Shown here one piece after another: positions 1-8,573 of a DNA stretch of 64,000 bases. The DNA comes from PHAA01 sp034927445 (GTDB taxonomy: Bacteria; Bacillota; Syntrophomonadia; Syntrophomonadales; Syntrophomonadaceae): contig JAYFPZ010000016.1 in assembly GCA_034927445.1 (NCBI GenBank), positions 109,998 to 173,997 of the forward strand, given 5' to 3'. Every line of letters begins with the position of its first letter. Positions within the stretch are counted from its first letter, which is position 1. Both the position numbers and the translations under genes were made by a program. The notes beneath the pieces were generated by a model. It was not told where the DNA came from. It searched no databases and worked only from the letters and a program-made list of their open reading frames with translations.

Positions 1-97
1 TTGTCCGATACTTAAAAAAGTAGATATTTGAGCTTTGACCCAAAATAATAAAGCATGATTCCAATATAAAAGATGATGAGGTAATTATTTAAAGACG

Positions 98-1567
98 ATG
101 GATGCTGCAATAGAAAAAGTACTGGAAAACCAACAGACTATAAGGGAATGCAAACAGGCCGAAGAGGCTTTGAGGGTATCGGAAGAACTCTTTTCCAAGG
201 CTTTTCATAGCAGCCCGATAGCTATGTCGATACATATTCTGGAGAACGGCAGGATAGTCGATACCAATGACAGCTTTTGCCGTTTGACCGGTTACAGCCG
301 TGAACAAACCCTGGGTCATACGATTGCCGAACTGGGGATTTGGGTTGACCCCCAGGCAGTTAAGCTGATAGGGCAAAAGCTGTTGAATAGGGAAAAAATT
401 CATGAACTGGAGATCAACTTCAGGAATAAAGCGGGAGAACAACGGGTAGTCCTGTTTTCATCAGAGATAATCGACATCAATTTCGAAGCTTGTCTGCTTA
501 ACATAATCACGGACATAACGGACCGTAAGAAGGCTGAAGAAGAAATAAGGTATCTGAGCTTTTATGACCGGCTTACAGGTTTGTACAACCGGGCTTTTTT
601 TGAAGAGGAATTAAAGCGGATGGACACTGAACGACAGTTGCCGATCAGCTTGATTATGGGCGATTTAAACGGGCTGAAGCTGATTAATGACTCCATGGGT
701 CACTACGAAGGGGACAGACTGTTAATCAAAGCAGGCCAAATACTCAAACAAGCGTGCCGCAGGGAAGATATTGTGGCACGGTGGGGCGGGGATGAATTTA
801 TCATCCTCTTACCCCGGTGTGACAGCGAAGCAGCCGCCAGGATTGTTCGGAAAGTTAATGAGTATTGTAAAAACAATGAGGGCTTCCCCATAGACCTGAG
901 CATTTCCCTGGGTATGGCCTGTAAAACCGATCATACCCAGAATATGCAGAAGATCATGAAAGAGGCTGAAGACAAAATGTATCGCCACAAGTTAATGGAG
1001 ACGCGCAGCACCCGCAATACATTTATCAGGTCTCTGGAGAAGACGCTTTGGGCCAACAGCCACGAAACCCAGGAACATTGCCTGCATCTGCAGGAGATTG
1101 CCCTTAAACTGGCCCGCTTGGCCGAGTTGTCGGAAAACGAGATAAGCAAACTCAAAATGCTGGCTTGTTTCCACGATATAGGCAAGATAGCCATACCCGG
1201 CAGCATTCTCAATAAAGCCGGAAAATATTCCCCCGAGGATTGGGAAACCATGAAAAGACATCCCGAGATTGGATACCGGATTGCCCTCAGCTCCCCTGAA
1301 CTGGCTCCCATAGCCGAGGGCATATTGTTTCATCATGAACACTGGGATGGCCGGGGCTACCCCATAGGCCTCAAAGGCGAGGAGATTCCTCTCATATCAC
1401 GTATCATTGCCGTTGCCGATACTTACAGCGTTTTGGTTAATGGGCGTCCCTATCGGGAACCTGTTAGTTCCGAAGCAGCGTGGCAAGAAATATCCAAATG
1501 CGCAGGCACCCAGTTCGATCCGGAACTGGTAATTAAAGCCCTGACGTTAAGTTGGCAGGTCTGCTGA
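98..1567 (+). CDS. PAS-GGDEF-HD-GYP signalling protein
   Basis: A 489-residue cytoplasmic protein that probably makes and/or degrades cyclic di-GMP. A PAS sensor domain (about residues 25-145) is followed by a GGDEF domain (about 150-300) with an intact GGDEF motif. An RxxD inhibitory-site motif (RRED) lies just upstream of it. The C-terminal HD-GYP phosphodiesterase domain (about 305-485) shows HDIGK, the HHEHWDGRGYP signature and a RPYRE motif. In the usual VADxYDAL segment the second Asp is Ser (VADTYSVL), although the metal-binding AD is kept. No membrane segment is present, so the signal is likely intracellular. The ATG at 98 has only a distant GAGGT (about 78-82), so the start is the weakest part of the call. 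The ligand sensed by PAS is unknown. Confidence 0.9.
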   Translation: MDAAIEKVLENQQTIRECKQAEEALRVSEELFSKAFHSSPIAMSIHILENGRIVDTNDSFCRLTGYSREQTLGHTIAELGIWVDPQAVKLIGQKLLNREKIHELEINFRNKAGEQRVVLFSSEIIDINFEACLLNIITDITDRKKAEEEIRYLSFYDRLTGLYNRAFFEEELKRMDTERQLPISLIMGDLNGLKLINDSMGHYEGDRLLIKAGQILKQACRREDIVARWGGDEFIILLPRCDSEAAARIVRKVNEYCKNNEGFPIDLSISLGMACKTDHTQNMQKIMKEAEDKMYRHKLMETRSTRNTFIRSLEKTLWANSHETQEHCLHLQEIALKLARLAELSENEISKLKMLACFHDIGKIAIPGSILNKAGKYSPEDWETMKRHPEIGYRIALSSPELAPIAEGILFHHEHWDGRGYPIGLKGEEIPLISRIIAVADTYSVLVNGRPYREPVSSEAAWQEISKCAGTQFDPELVIKALTLSWQVC

Positions 1568-1585
1568 AAAAAAGCTGCCTGGAAC

Positions 1586-1613
1586 TTGACATAATAACGA
1601 AAATGAGTAAGAT
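1586..1613 (+). promoter_or_regulatory. Putative sigma-A promoter of htpG
   Basis: TTGACA at 1586-1591 is a perfect -35 box. TAAGAT at 1608-1613, 16 bases further on, is an acceptable -10. The CIRCE operator begins 10 bases downstream, in the position expected for HrcA to block the start of transcription. The -10 is only a 4/6 match. Confidence 0.5.
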
Positions 1614-1623
1614 ATTATTTAAA

Positions 1624-1650
1624 TTAGCACTCGTTAAAAGAGAGTGCTAA
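1624..1650 (+). promoter_or_regulatory. CIRCE operator (HrcA-binding site)
   Basis: A perfect 9-9-9 inverted repeat: TTAGCACTC, a 9-base spacer, then GAGTGCTAA. This matches the canonical CIRCE element bound by the heat-shock repressor HrcA. It lies between the putative promoter and htpG, so htpG is very probably an HrcA regulon member here. In Bacillus subtilis htpG is not CIRCE-controlled (established knowledge), so the wiring differs. Confidence 0.95.
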
Positions 1651-1660
1651 TAAATTTCTG

Positions 1661-1682
1661 CTACGCTGAGGCGTAGTTTTTT
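1661..1682 (+). terminator. Small leader hairpin with T-run upstream of htpG
   Basis: CTACGC-TGAG-GCGTAG forms a perfect 6-bp hairpin, followed directly by six T residues. It sits inside the htpG leader, between CIRCE and the start codon. It looks like a weak intrinsic terminator or attenuator rather than the end of an upstream gene, because the promoter and CIRCE lie upstream of it. Confidence 0.45.
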
Positions 1683-1690
1683 AAGGCGCT

Positions 1691-1739
1691 ATAGCGCCCG
1701 CGTTTTGGCGCGCAATTCGCGCAAACGCTCATTGAACAT
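1691..1739. repeat. Dispersed hairpin-forming intergenic repeat, copy 1
   Basis: About 49 bases in the htpG leader that are repeated, with a few differences, at 37561-37608 upstream of an unrelated DUF362 gene. This copy folds well: GCGTTT (1700-1705) pairs with AAACGC (1723-1728) around an inner GCGCG/CGCGC stem. A 14-bp palindrome (GGCGCTATAGCGCC, 1685-1698) overlaps its left edge. Confidence 0.6.
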
Positions 1740-1755
1740 AAAAGGAGTGGTATTT

Positions 1756-3633
1756 TTGACTACCAAACAATTCAAAGCTGAATCTAAAAGGCTCCTGGAC
1801 CTGATGATCAATTCAATTTACACCAACCGGGAGATTTTTTTAAGAGAATTGATCTCCAATTCCAGCGATGCTATCGACAAACTTTATTATAAGACCTTGA
1901 CGGATGAAACGCTTACCTTCGATAAAGACAGCTACTATATTAAGATTTTCGTGGATAGGCCCAATCGAACCATTACCGTAAGCGATACCGGGATTGGAAT
2001 GACCGAGGAGGAGCTGGATGACAACCTGGGCATTATAGCCCAGAGCGGGTCATTGAATTTTAAAAAGGAAACCGATATTAAGGACGGCTTTGATATTATC
2101 GGCCAATTCGGGGTTGGTTTCTATTCCGCCTTTATGGTGGCGGACACCATAAAGGTTATAAGCAAAGCCTTCGGCAGCGAGCAAGCCCACAAATGGGAGT
2201 CCCACGGCATAGAAGGCTATACCATCGAGCCCTGGCCCAAAGAAGCGGTGGGTACTGACATCATTCTGAAAATCAAAGAGAATACCGAAGATGAAAACTA
2301 CGATGATTATCTGAATGAATATCGTCTGAAATCCATAATCAAGAAATACTCTGATTTTATCCGCTACCCGATCAAAATGGACATGAAACGCAGCCGCCTG
2401 AAAGAGGGCAGTGAAGATGAATATGAAGAGTATACCGAGGAGCAGACCCTTAACAGCATGGTCCCCATCTGGAAGAAGAACAAGAACGAGCTTAGCCAGG
2501 AGGACTATGATAATTTTTATGCGGAAAAACATTACGGGTTTGACAAGCCCCTTAAACATATCCACATCAGCACTGACGGTACCGTAAGCTACAACGCGAT
2601 TCTATACATCCCTGAAAAAATGCCCTTTGATTTTTATACCAAGGAGTATGAAAAAGGCCTGGAGCTCTATTCTTCAGGAGTATTGATCATGGGCAAATGT
2701 GCCGACCTGCTGCCCGACTGTTTTAGCTTTGTCAAAGGTATGGTCGATTCGGATGATTTGTCCCTCAACATATCCCGGGAAATGCTGCAGCATGACCGGC
2801 AGTTGAAACTGATCGCCAAAAACATCAAAACCAAAATTAAAAATGAACTGGCCGGCCTGCTAAAGAACGATCGGGAAACCTATGAAAAGTTTTTTGAGGC
2901 TTTCGGCCGGCAAATTAAGTACGGAATTTACGACAAATTTGGGGCTGACAAAGATATCCTGCAGGACCTCTTGCTGTTCTATTCATCCCGGGAGAAAAAA
3001 ATGGTCACCCTGGAAGAATACGTCGCCCGGATGCCGGAAGCCCAGAAATATATCTACTATGCCGCCGGGGAATCGATTGAAAGACTGGAAAAATTACCGC
3101 AAACGGAGATGGTAACGGACAAAGGCTATGAATTGTTGTATTTCACGGATGACGTTGACGAATTCGCCATCAAACTGATGATGAACTATAAAGAAAAGGA
3201 ATTCAAATCAGTGTCCAGCGGCGATCTGGGGCTGGATGCCGATGAAGCCGAGAATCCCACGCCTGACGATGATGAGCTGCATAATAAATTATTTAAAGAA
3301 ATGAAAGACCTGCTGGGGGACAGGGTCAGCGACGTGAAAGCGTCCAAGCGGCTGAAGACCCATCCGGTCTGTCTTACCAATCAAGGCGACCTCAGCATTG
3401 AGATGGAAAAAATCCTTAATGTTGTTCCCAATGGTGAGAATCTTAAAGCTGAAAAAGTCCTGGAGGTCAATACCCATCATCGGGTCTTCAAGTCCCTGCA
3501 GGATGCGTTCGAAAATGATAAGGAAAAATTCGGCCTTTATACCGGTTTGTTGTATAATCAGGCCCTGCTGATCGAGGGTTTACCCCTGGAGGACCCCCTG
3601 GAGTTCACCGAGAACATCTGCAAAATCATGTAA
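1756..3633 (+). CDS. htpG: Molecular chaperone HtpG (Hsp90)
   Basis: ATP-dependent Hsp90-family chaperone of about 625 residues. The N-terminal GHKL ATPase begins with the family-typical TKQFKAESKRLLDLM, and the ATP-lid motifs SDTGIGMT and GQFGVGFYSAFM are present. Middle and C-terminal domains follow, giving full length. The reading frame is open upstream to an ATG at 1705, but I place the start at TTG 1756. That codon is preceded by AAAGGAG (1741-1747), and starting there yields the normal HtpG N-terminus. The upstream part would translate the leader repeat. It is a single-gene transcript: CIRCE and a promoter upstream, a strong terminator downstream. Confidence 0.95.
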   Translation: MTTKQFKAESKRLLDLMINSIYTNREIFLRELISNSSDAIDKLYYKTLTDETLTFDKDSYYIKIFVDRPNRTITVSDTGIGMTEEELDDNLGIIAQSGSLNFKKETDIKDGFDIIGQFGVGFYSAFMVADTIKVISKAFGSEQAHKWESHGIEGYTIEPWPKEAVGTDIILKIKENTEDENYDDYLNEYRLKSIIKKYSDFIRYPIKMDMKRSRLKEGSEDEYEEYTEEQTLNSMVPIWKKNKNELSQEDYDNFYAEKHYGFDKPLKHIHISTDGTVSYNAILYIPEKMPFDFYTKEYEKGLELYSSGVLIMGKCADLLPDCFSFVKGMVDSDDLSLNISREMLQHDRQLKLIAKNIKTKIKNELAGLLKNDRETYEKFFEAFGRQIKYGIYDKFGADKDILQDLLLFYSSREKKMVTLEEYVARMPEAQKYIYYAAGESIERLEKLPQTEMVTDKGYELLYFTDDVDEFAIKLMMNYKEKEFKSVSSGDLGLDADEAENPTPDDDELHNKLFKEMKDLLGDRVSDVKASKRLKTHPVCLTNQGDLSIEMEKILNVVPNGENLKAEKVLEVNTHHRVFKSLQDAFENDKEKFGLYTGLLYNQALLIEGLPLEDPLEFTENICKIM

Positions 3634-3652
3634 AAACACTTTTGGTAAATGG

Positions 3653-3690
3653 AAAGGCTTTGTGTATTTTCCCATGCACAAAGCCTTTTT
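3653..3690 (+). terminator. Intrinsic terminator of htpG
   Basis: A perfect 12-bp stem (AAAGGCTTTGTG at 3653-3664 and its complement at 3677-3688) with a run of five T residues (3686-3690), 20 bases after the htpG stop codon. Confidence 0.9.
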
Positions 3691-3839
3691 GATTGGAGAA
3701 GAGGATGATTGGTAAAATCAGGATCTATTTTAATAACCAATATATACATTGATTAACCGTGAATGATGTGATATAACTCTTACCAATCTATTACTTAGGC
3801 ATTTTTAAAACAATGCTATATTTTTAAGGGGTGCACGGC

Positions 3840-5093
3840 ATGCAGTTACAGCGCTTGATCATTTACCGCAACCTGCTGAATGATAAGGTCATACGGCAGA
3901 TGCAGGAGTTGGAGGATATGAGTTCAAGTCCTTCTCACGCCTCCCGGGAGAATTGCTTCTATGATATCTGCAGTGAATTGATCCGTTATTCGGAAAAACA
4001 GCAGATGGACGGTGACGTGTGGAAAAATTATTTGTTGGGTCTGCTGGCGAATGATGAAAATATTTTCAGCCTAGCCGGTGAAAGATCCGCTGAGGTTAGT
4101 CCCGGTCTTTATCAACTGGCTTTACGGGATATGGAGATTATACTGGAAGCCTACCATTGGGACTGGCTGGCCCTGGTAAAGCCCATGGCCCGAGATACGC
4201 CTTGGTTTTCCGGGTTTGAGCCGGGCAATGCCAAACCGGCTCCCAATCATTATCAGCAAAGCTTGAAACGGTTAAAGCAGATAATCGGTACGGTGGCTGA
4301 TGCGGAGCAGATGACCCGCCAATTAGCCCAGTTCTATGCCCGGGCCGGCTGCGGCCTGATGAATCAATACCTGGCCTTTCGCTGGGAGGATGGCCTGGTA
4401 GGTATAGAAAATCCAGATCCGGTACGCTTGCAGGACCTGGTGGGCTACCAGCATCAGAAAAAGATTATTATCGCCAATACCGAAGCCTTTTTGGCGGGTG
4501 GTAAAGCCAACAACATACTGCTCTACGGAGAAAAAGGCACCGGCAAATCGTCGTCGGTTAAAGCTCTGCTGAACGAGTATGCCGGCCGGGGCCTGCGCAT
4601 GATTGAACTCAGCAAGCAGCAGCTTATGGACTTCCGGTCAGTGCAGCGGTCAATTGAAGGCCGCAATCGTTATTTCATTATTTTCATCGATGATCTTTCA
4701 TTTGAGGATTTCGAGGTTGATTATAAATATATCAAGGCTGCTATTGAAGGCAGTCTGGAAATCAAAGCGGAAAATGTACTGCTTTATGTAACCTCCAACC
4801 GCCGTAACCTGATCCGGGAAAACTGGAGCGAACGGGCGGTCAATGATGTGCATGGTTTTGATTCCCGGCAGGAAAAGCTTTCCTTCGCCGATCGCTTTGG
4901 CCTGACGATAACCTACCCTTCACCGGATCAGGAGCATTTCCTGGAAATAGTTGAGACCCTGGCCGGGCGGGACGGGATAACCATGCCGGTTGAAGAATTG
5001 CGGCAGCGGGCTCTGCGCTGGGAGAGAAATCATCATGGCCGTTCCGGCCGCAGTGCGGTGCAATTTATCGCCTCCCTAAATGCCAATTTATAA
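3840..5093 (+). CDS. DUF815-family AAA+ type ATPase
   Basis: A 417-residue ATPase of the DUF815 family. The C-terminal half carries a Walker A motif (GEKGTGKSSS) and a Walker B-like IIFIDDLSFE. It ends in the conserved Arg-rich tail typical of the family, where ERNHHGRSGRSA precedes a final helix. The N-terminal 180 residues are helical with no known domain. The GTG at 3831 is in frame, but AAGGGG at 3826-3831 best serves the ATG at 3840. The cellular role of DUF815 proteins is not established. The gene stands alone between the htpG terminator and a PP-loop gene. Confidence 0.85.
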   Translation: MQLQRLIIYRNLLNDKVIRQMQELEDMSSSPSHASRENCFYDICSELIRYSEKQQMDGDVWKNYLLGLLANDENIFSLAGERSAEVSPGLYQLALRDMEIILEAYHWDWLALVKPMARDTPWFSGFEPGNAKPAPNHYQQSLKRLKQIIGTVADAEQMTRQLAQFYARAGCGLMNQYLAFRWEDGLVGIENPDPVRLQDLVGYQHQKKIIIANTEAFLAGGKANNILLYGEKGTGKSSSVKALLNEYAGRGLRMIELSKQQLMDFRSVQRSIEGRNRYFIIFIDDLSFEDFEVDYKYIKAAIEGSLEIKAENVLLYVTSNRRNLIRENWSERAVNDVHGFDSRQEKLSFADRFGLTITYPSPDQEHFLEIVETLAGRDGITMPVEELRQRALRWERNHHGRSGRSAVQFIASLNANL

Positions 5094-5246
5094 CTATTTA
5101 TCATAAAGCCCAAGCCAACCCTGATATTTTTCTCCCTTATAGTTGGGCTGCAAACTATTAGGGGCAATTTTACCTTTGGCCTGTCAAAAAGGCCGGGATA
5201 GTCTATACTATATTAGAATCATTATTCGTATAAGTGAGGATTGTTG

Positions 5247-6113
5247 ATGAGCAAAGTTGCCGGCAATGGCTGTGAAATGCCGCCGCCCATTGAAGCCAGG
5301 GCTTCGCTGCAGAAAATAGAAAACAGCATTATAACCAAATATAGAAAACACTTATGGTCCAAGTTCGTCAAGGCCATAAAGGACTTTAACCTGATTGAGG
5401 ATGGAGACCGGATAGCGGTGGCAGTATCCGGCGGCAAAGACAGCACCGTAATGGCCAAATTATTTCAGGAACTGCACCGTCATGGGCTGAGAAATTTTGA
5501 ACTGGAATTCCTGAGCATGGACCCGGGTTATCATGAGAGCGTCAGGAGTCTGTTAATCGATAACTGCCGGCAGTTGAACATCCCCATTCATTTGTTCGAG
5601 TCGGAAATTTTTAATATCGTAGACCGCATTGCCCAGGATTATCCCTGCTATATGTGTGCCAAGATGCGCCGGGGAGCACTTTATGCCCAAGCCCGGGAGT
5701 TGGGCTGCAATAAACTGGCGCTGGGGCATCATTTCAATGATGTTATTGAAACCACTCTGCTTAACCTGTTTTATGCCGGCACCTTCAAGACCATGCTGCC
5801 TAAGTTAAAGGCCGCCCATTTCGAGGGCTTGGAACTGATCCGGCCGCTTTACTATGTGGAGGAGCACTTTATTGAGAAGTTTACTCAGGAACATGGGATT
5901 TGGCCGCTGAATTGCGCCTGCATGGTGGCAGCCGAAAAGATCGCCAACAAGCGTTATGAGATTAAAGACACCATCAGGGAACTAAAAAGCAAGTTCCCGA
6001 ATGTTGACAAACTCATAATGCGGTCAGCTCAGAATGTGAATATGGATTGTATTTTAGGCTGGCAAAAGGATGGCCAAAAACACTCGTATTTAGACTTTTA
6101 CAGCGAAGATTAA
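5247..6113 (+). CDS. TtcA-like PP-loop tRNA thiolation protein
   Basis: A 288-residue PP-loop ATP pyrophosphatase of the TtcA/TtuA superfamily, which adenylates tRNA bases before sulfur insertion. The PP-loop AVSGGKDS lies near residue 61. A cysteine pair follows in PCYMCAKMRRG, then the GHHFNDVIET segment, and a further NCAC cysteine motif sits near the C-terminus. Cysteines in this arrangement hold an iron-sulfur cluster in TtcA-type enzymes (family knowledge). Two TTG codons precede the ATG; GTGAGGA at 5234-5240 favours ATG 5247. Whether it makes 2-thiocytidine or another thiolated base cannot be decided from sequence. Confidence 0.8.
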   Translation: MSKVAGNGCEMPPPIEARASLQKIENSIITKYRKHLWSKFVKAIKDFNLIEDGDRIAVAVSGGKDSTVMAKLFQELHRHGLRNFELEFLSMDPGYHESVRSLLIDNCRQLNIPIHLFESEIFNIVDRIAQDYPCYMCAKMRRGALYAQARELGCNKLALGHHFNDVIETTLLNLFYAGTFKTMLPKLKAAHFEGLELIRPLYYVEEHFIEKFTQEHGIWPLNCACMVAAEKIANKRYEIKDTIRELKSKFPNVDKLIMRSAQNVNMDCILGWQKDGQKHSYLDFYSED

Positions 6114-6216
6114 TTCTGCGTAAATCCCCCTTCGGGGACTACTGATGCTCCCGCTGGTCGTTATTAAGGTTGCCGCGCCCGCAGGGTCAGCGATTATCCG
6201 CGTCTATTCTATTAAC

Positions 6217-7032
6217 TTAGTCGGGAATGTTCTGCCCGGTATAATTCTCCATCATTTCACGTTTAATCAGCTTCTTGATTTTCATCTTTTCCCTGGGTTT
6301 AAGATCCTGTTTGGCCGTCCCGAACAGGTAATTATCCAGATCAAATTCCTTCAACAGCATCTTGGTATGAAAGATGTTGTCCTGATACACATTTACATCA
6401 ATCATTTGATAGAGGCTCCGGGTTTTGCTGGATATGTAGTTCTGAATAGAACTGATTTTATGGTCGATAAAGTATTTCTTGCCGTCCAGATCGCGGGTAA
6501 ATCCTCTCACCCGGTAGTCGATTATGCTTATGTCCGGGTTAAAACTGTTAATAAGGTAGTTTAACGCCTTCAGCGGCGAGATTTGCCCGCAGGTGGAAAT
6601 GTCAATATCCGCCCGGAAGGTGCTGACTCCGCGATCGGGATGACTTTCCGGATAAGTATGAACGGTAATATGGCTTTTATCCAAATGAGCAACCACTGCT
6701 TCAGGCAAAGGACCGGGTGTCTCTTGCTGCGGATCTCCGCAGACATCAGCCCGGTTCTCATTTTCCGCAATCAGGATAGTAACACTGGAGCCCAGAGGAT
6801 CATAATCCTGCTTGGCAATGTTAAGGATGGTCGCACCGATTATGTTGGCGATTCTGGTTAAAATATGGGTTAATCTTTCCGCGTTGTACTCCTCATCGAC
6901 ATATTCTATATATTCCCGCCGGTGTTCGGGGCTGATGGTGTAACAGATGTCATACAGGTTAAAGCTCAGCGTCTTGGTAAGGTTATTAAATCCATATAAT
7001 TTAAGCTTGTTATTTATAGGTTTAATATCCAT
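6217..7032 (-). CDS. speD: S-adenosylmethionine decarboxylase proenzyme (SpeD, long type)
   Basis: A 271-residue pyruvoyl enzyme that makes decarboxylated AdoMet, the aminopropyl donor for spermidine. The self-cleavage site is clear in KSHITVHTYPESHPD, where the serine becomes the pyruvoyl group. The downstream segments STCGQISPLKALNYL, DYRVRGFTRD and NIFHTKMLLKEFDL match the E. coli-type (about 264 aa) enzyme, not the short Bacillus SpeH type. The start has a strong AGGAAAGGAG site. No spermidine synthase gene is adjacent. It is convergent with the TtcA-like gene; the roughly 100 bases between them hold only a short CCCC/GGGG hairpin. Confidence 0.95.
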   Translation of the reverse strand: MDIKPINNKLKLYGFNNLTKTLSFNLYDICYTISPEHRREYIEYVDEEYNAERLTHILTRIANIIGATILNIAKQDYDPLGSSVTILIAENENRADVCGDPQQETPGPLPEAVVAHLDKSHITVHTYPESHPDRGVSTFRADIDISTCGQISPLKALNYLINSFNPDISIIDYRVRGFTRDLDGKKYFIDHKISSIQNYISSKTRSLYQMIDVNVYQDNIFHTKMLLKEFDLDNYLFGTAKQDLKPREKMKIKKLIKREMMENYTGQNIPD

Positions 7033-7115
7033 GGCCGCTCCTTTCCTGTAACAATATTATTCGAGTAATTTTAATCGTATCACATAGTTAACCAGAAATC
7101 ACGCCAGCAGCGGCA

Positions 7116-7146
7116 GGGGAAACAGGGACGGTTCTCTTGTTTCCCC
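7116..7146. repeat. Palindromic GAGAACCGTCCCT intergenic element, copy 1
   Basis: GGGGAAACA (7116-7124) pairs with TGTTTCCCC (7138-7146). Read on the minus strand, the loop contains GAGAACCGTCCCT, a 13-base core repeated exactly in the element at 40632-40660. Related palindromes occur at 50713-50761 and 52822-52895. Confidence 0.65.
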
Positions 7147-7157
7147 GATCACCATAT

Positions 7158-7217
7158 AAAAAAGCCCCCCGCTCCGGCAGCAGGCGATTGCGCACCTGTC
7201 TGCCGGGAGGGGGCTTA
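7158..7217 (-). terminator. Intrinsic terminator of the 3D-domain gene
   Basis: On the minus strand a GC-rich stem (AAGCCCCC... paired with ...GGGGGCTT, plus an inner CCGGCAG/CTGCCGG stem) is followed by six T residues. It lies about 20 bases after the stop codon of the gene at 7238-8014. Confidence 0.8.
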
Positions 7218-7237
7218 TATATGGGGATAATGGGTGA

Positions 7238-8014
7238 CTATTGGTCCAGAATGGTTACTTTAACTGTTTTCATTCCCCACTTTAACGCTTCTTGATGAGT
7301 GTCAAAGTATAAATCGATTCGGTTTCCTTTGATGGCGTTACCCTGATCAGCCGCAATGGCTTCTCCATACCCTTCAACATAAAGCCGGGTCCCCATGGGG
7401 ATAACCTTGGGATCTACGGCTACAATACCCCGCTCCAAAGGCAGGCCGATGTAAGACGGGTAGCCATAATAAGGCTTGTTGCATTCATAACATCCGTCAT
7501 AGCCGGTGGCCACCATGGTTATTACTTTACCGGTGCGGGCCGAAGTTGAACCGGAGCTGCCGCGGGATACGGCTGCAGCCGGCTTTTCCGCCACTTTTAC
7601 CGGTTCATTTTTAGAGGCTGCCGGAGCCTGATCAGCCGAAGCCGCAGGATCATTAACGGCGGATTCGACCTGGTCCGGGGTTTCAGCTATAAGAGCCGAG
7701 GCGGAGGTGGAATCAACCGCCGCCAGGCTTGATGACTGCCGAGTACGCAGTCCGACAAAGCCGTCGGCTACCAGATTGGTATCCGCTTCATATTGCATTA
7801 CCTCCTGGTAGGCTTTGGAGCTCAATAATCCGTCCAAGGCACCGATCCAAAAACCTTTATTATTAAGCTGCTGCTGGAATTGAGCTGAATCGGCATTACT
7901 TGCCATTACCGGGCTCTGGGGAGAGGAATCGGTGGTGCTATTTTGCGGGATAAATAGGTTGCCTAACAATATCGCCATTATGAAGACTGGAATAATAATC
8001 TTTCTACTTGTCAT
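7238..8014 (-). CDS. Secreted 3D (Asp-Asp-Asp) domain protein with peptidoglycan-binding region
   Basis: A 258-residue exported cell-wall protein. An N-terminal hydrophobic segment (about residues 5-22) acts as signal peptide or anchor. A divergent peptidoglycan-binding-like region follows (about 45-90), then an Ala/Ser/Pro-rich linker (about 95-160). The C-terminal 3D domain (about 165-258) resembles the MltA/YuiC fold, with GTRLYVEGYGEAIAADQG and RIDLYFDTHQEA carrying the conserved aspartates. Such domains are associated with lytic transglycosylase or spore-germination functions (family knowledge). The start has an AGAAAGGAG site. The exact wall substrate is unknown. Confidence 0.85.
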   Translation of the reverse strand: MTSRKIIIPVFIMAILLGNLFIPQNSTTDSSPQSPVMASNADSAQFQQQLNNKGFWIGALDGLLSSKAYQEVMQYEADTNLVADGFVGLRTRQSSSLAAVDSTSASALIAETPDQVESAVNDPAASADQAPAASKNEPVKVAEKPAAAVSRGSSGSTSARTGKVITMVATGYDGCYECNKPYYGYPSYIGLPLERGIVAVDPKVIPMGTRLYVEGYGEAIAADQGNAIKGNRIDLYFDTHQEALKWGMKTVKVTILDQ

Positions 8015-8264
8015 TCTTTACTCCTTTCTAAACTGTTTGTCCTGTTAATTGGGAAATAGAAATTGCTTCACTTGTTAAAACGAAGCAGTTTAGGAGGTAG
8101 TGTCGCTATTTAGTCTACCGTGACCCCAGGCTTTATTCAAACAGGCTGTCCCTGCTCCAAAAAGGATATGTCTCGCTATGCTTGAAGGAACTTTGGCATT
8201 CAGAGATCTCTTTAGAAATGCGGGGTGATGGGATATGATGCCAATCTACAGGGCTGCAGACAGG

Positions 8265-8304
8265 TGAAACAAAAATGAAACGCCGTAACTGATATGAAAC
8301 ACAT
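8265..8304 (+). promoter_or_regulatory. Candidate enhancer (UAS) for the sigma-54 activator
   Basis: Three TGAAAC(A) motifs in the same orientation occur within 40 bases, the last one inside ATATGAAACACAT (8292-8304). Nearly the same 13 bases, ATATGAAACAGAT, occur at 12055-12067 upstream of the second sigma-54 promoter. The distance to the -24 element (about 155-195 bases) is normal for an enhancer-binding protein site. Assignment to the activator at 10155-11888 is inference. Confidence 0.45.
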
Positions 8305-8457
8305 CTAAAATTTCCAATTAATCGGGATTTTTTTATAAATGATGAACCGGACATGACCAAAAACCACGTCAAAAGATTCGATATTACTCCCAACCTGTCC
8401 GACCGGAAATTTATGAAATGCTGGATTTGCCGGGCAAAAAGGGCATTGTGGGGTTAC

Positions 8458-8473
8458 TGGCATAGAATTTGCA
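8458..8473 (+). promoter_or_regulatory. Sigma-54 (-24/-12) promoter of the CoA-transferase gene
   Basis: TGGCATAGAATTTGCA: the GG and GC dinucleotides are separated by exactly 10 bases and both halves are near consensus (TGGCAC-N5-TTGCA). It lies 100 bases upstream of the start codon. Confidence 0.8.
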
Positions 8474-8573
8474 TTTATGATAATTCAACCTGGGCAGTGT
8501 TTTATTAAGTACGAGTCTTAATTTTAAAACATAGATATGAAAAATTTAAACATAGGGAAGGTAGGAGATATTG

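Larger units (their letters stand above)
8015..8573. other. Intergenic control region upstream of the CoA-transferase
   Basis: About 560 bases between divergent genes with no convincing ORF. The right part holds a sigma-54 promoter (8458-8473). A cluster of TGAAAC sites lies 160-195 bases further upstream, at 8265-8271, 8276-8281 and 8295-8301. The left 200 bases show no recognisable element besides the ribosome binding site of the 3D-domain gene. Confidence 0.6.

Noticed and set aside
2050..2565. 171-codon minus-strand frame inside htpG
   Set aside because: Fully inside a highly conserved gene on the other strand. It has no ribosome site and a hydrophobic composition typical of antisense shadows.
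6145..6861. Plus-strand frames over speD
   Set aside because: speD on the minus strand has clear family motifs and a ribosome site; the plus-strand frames are shadows.
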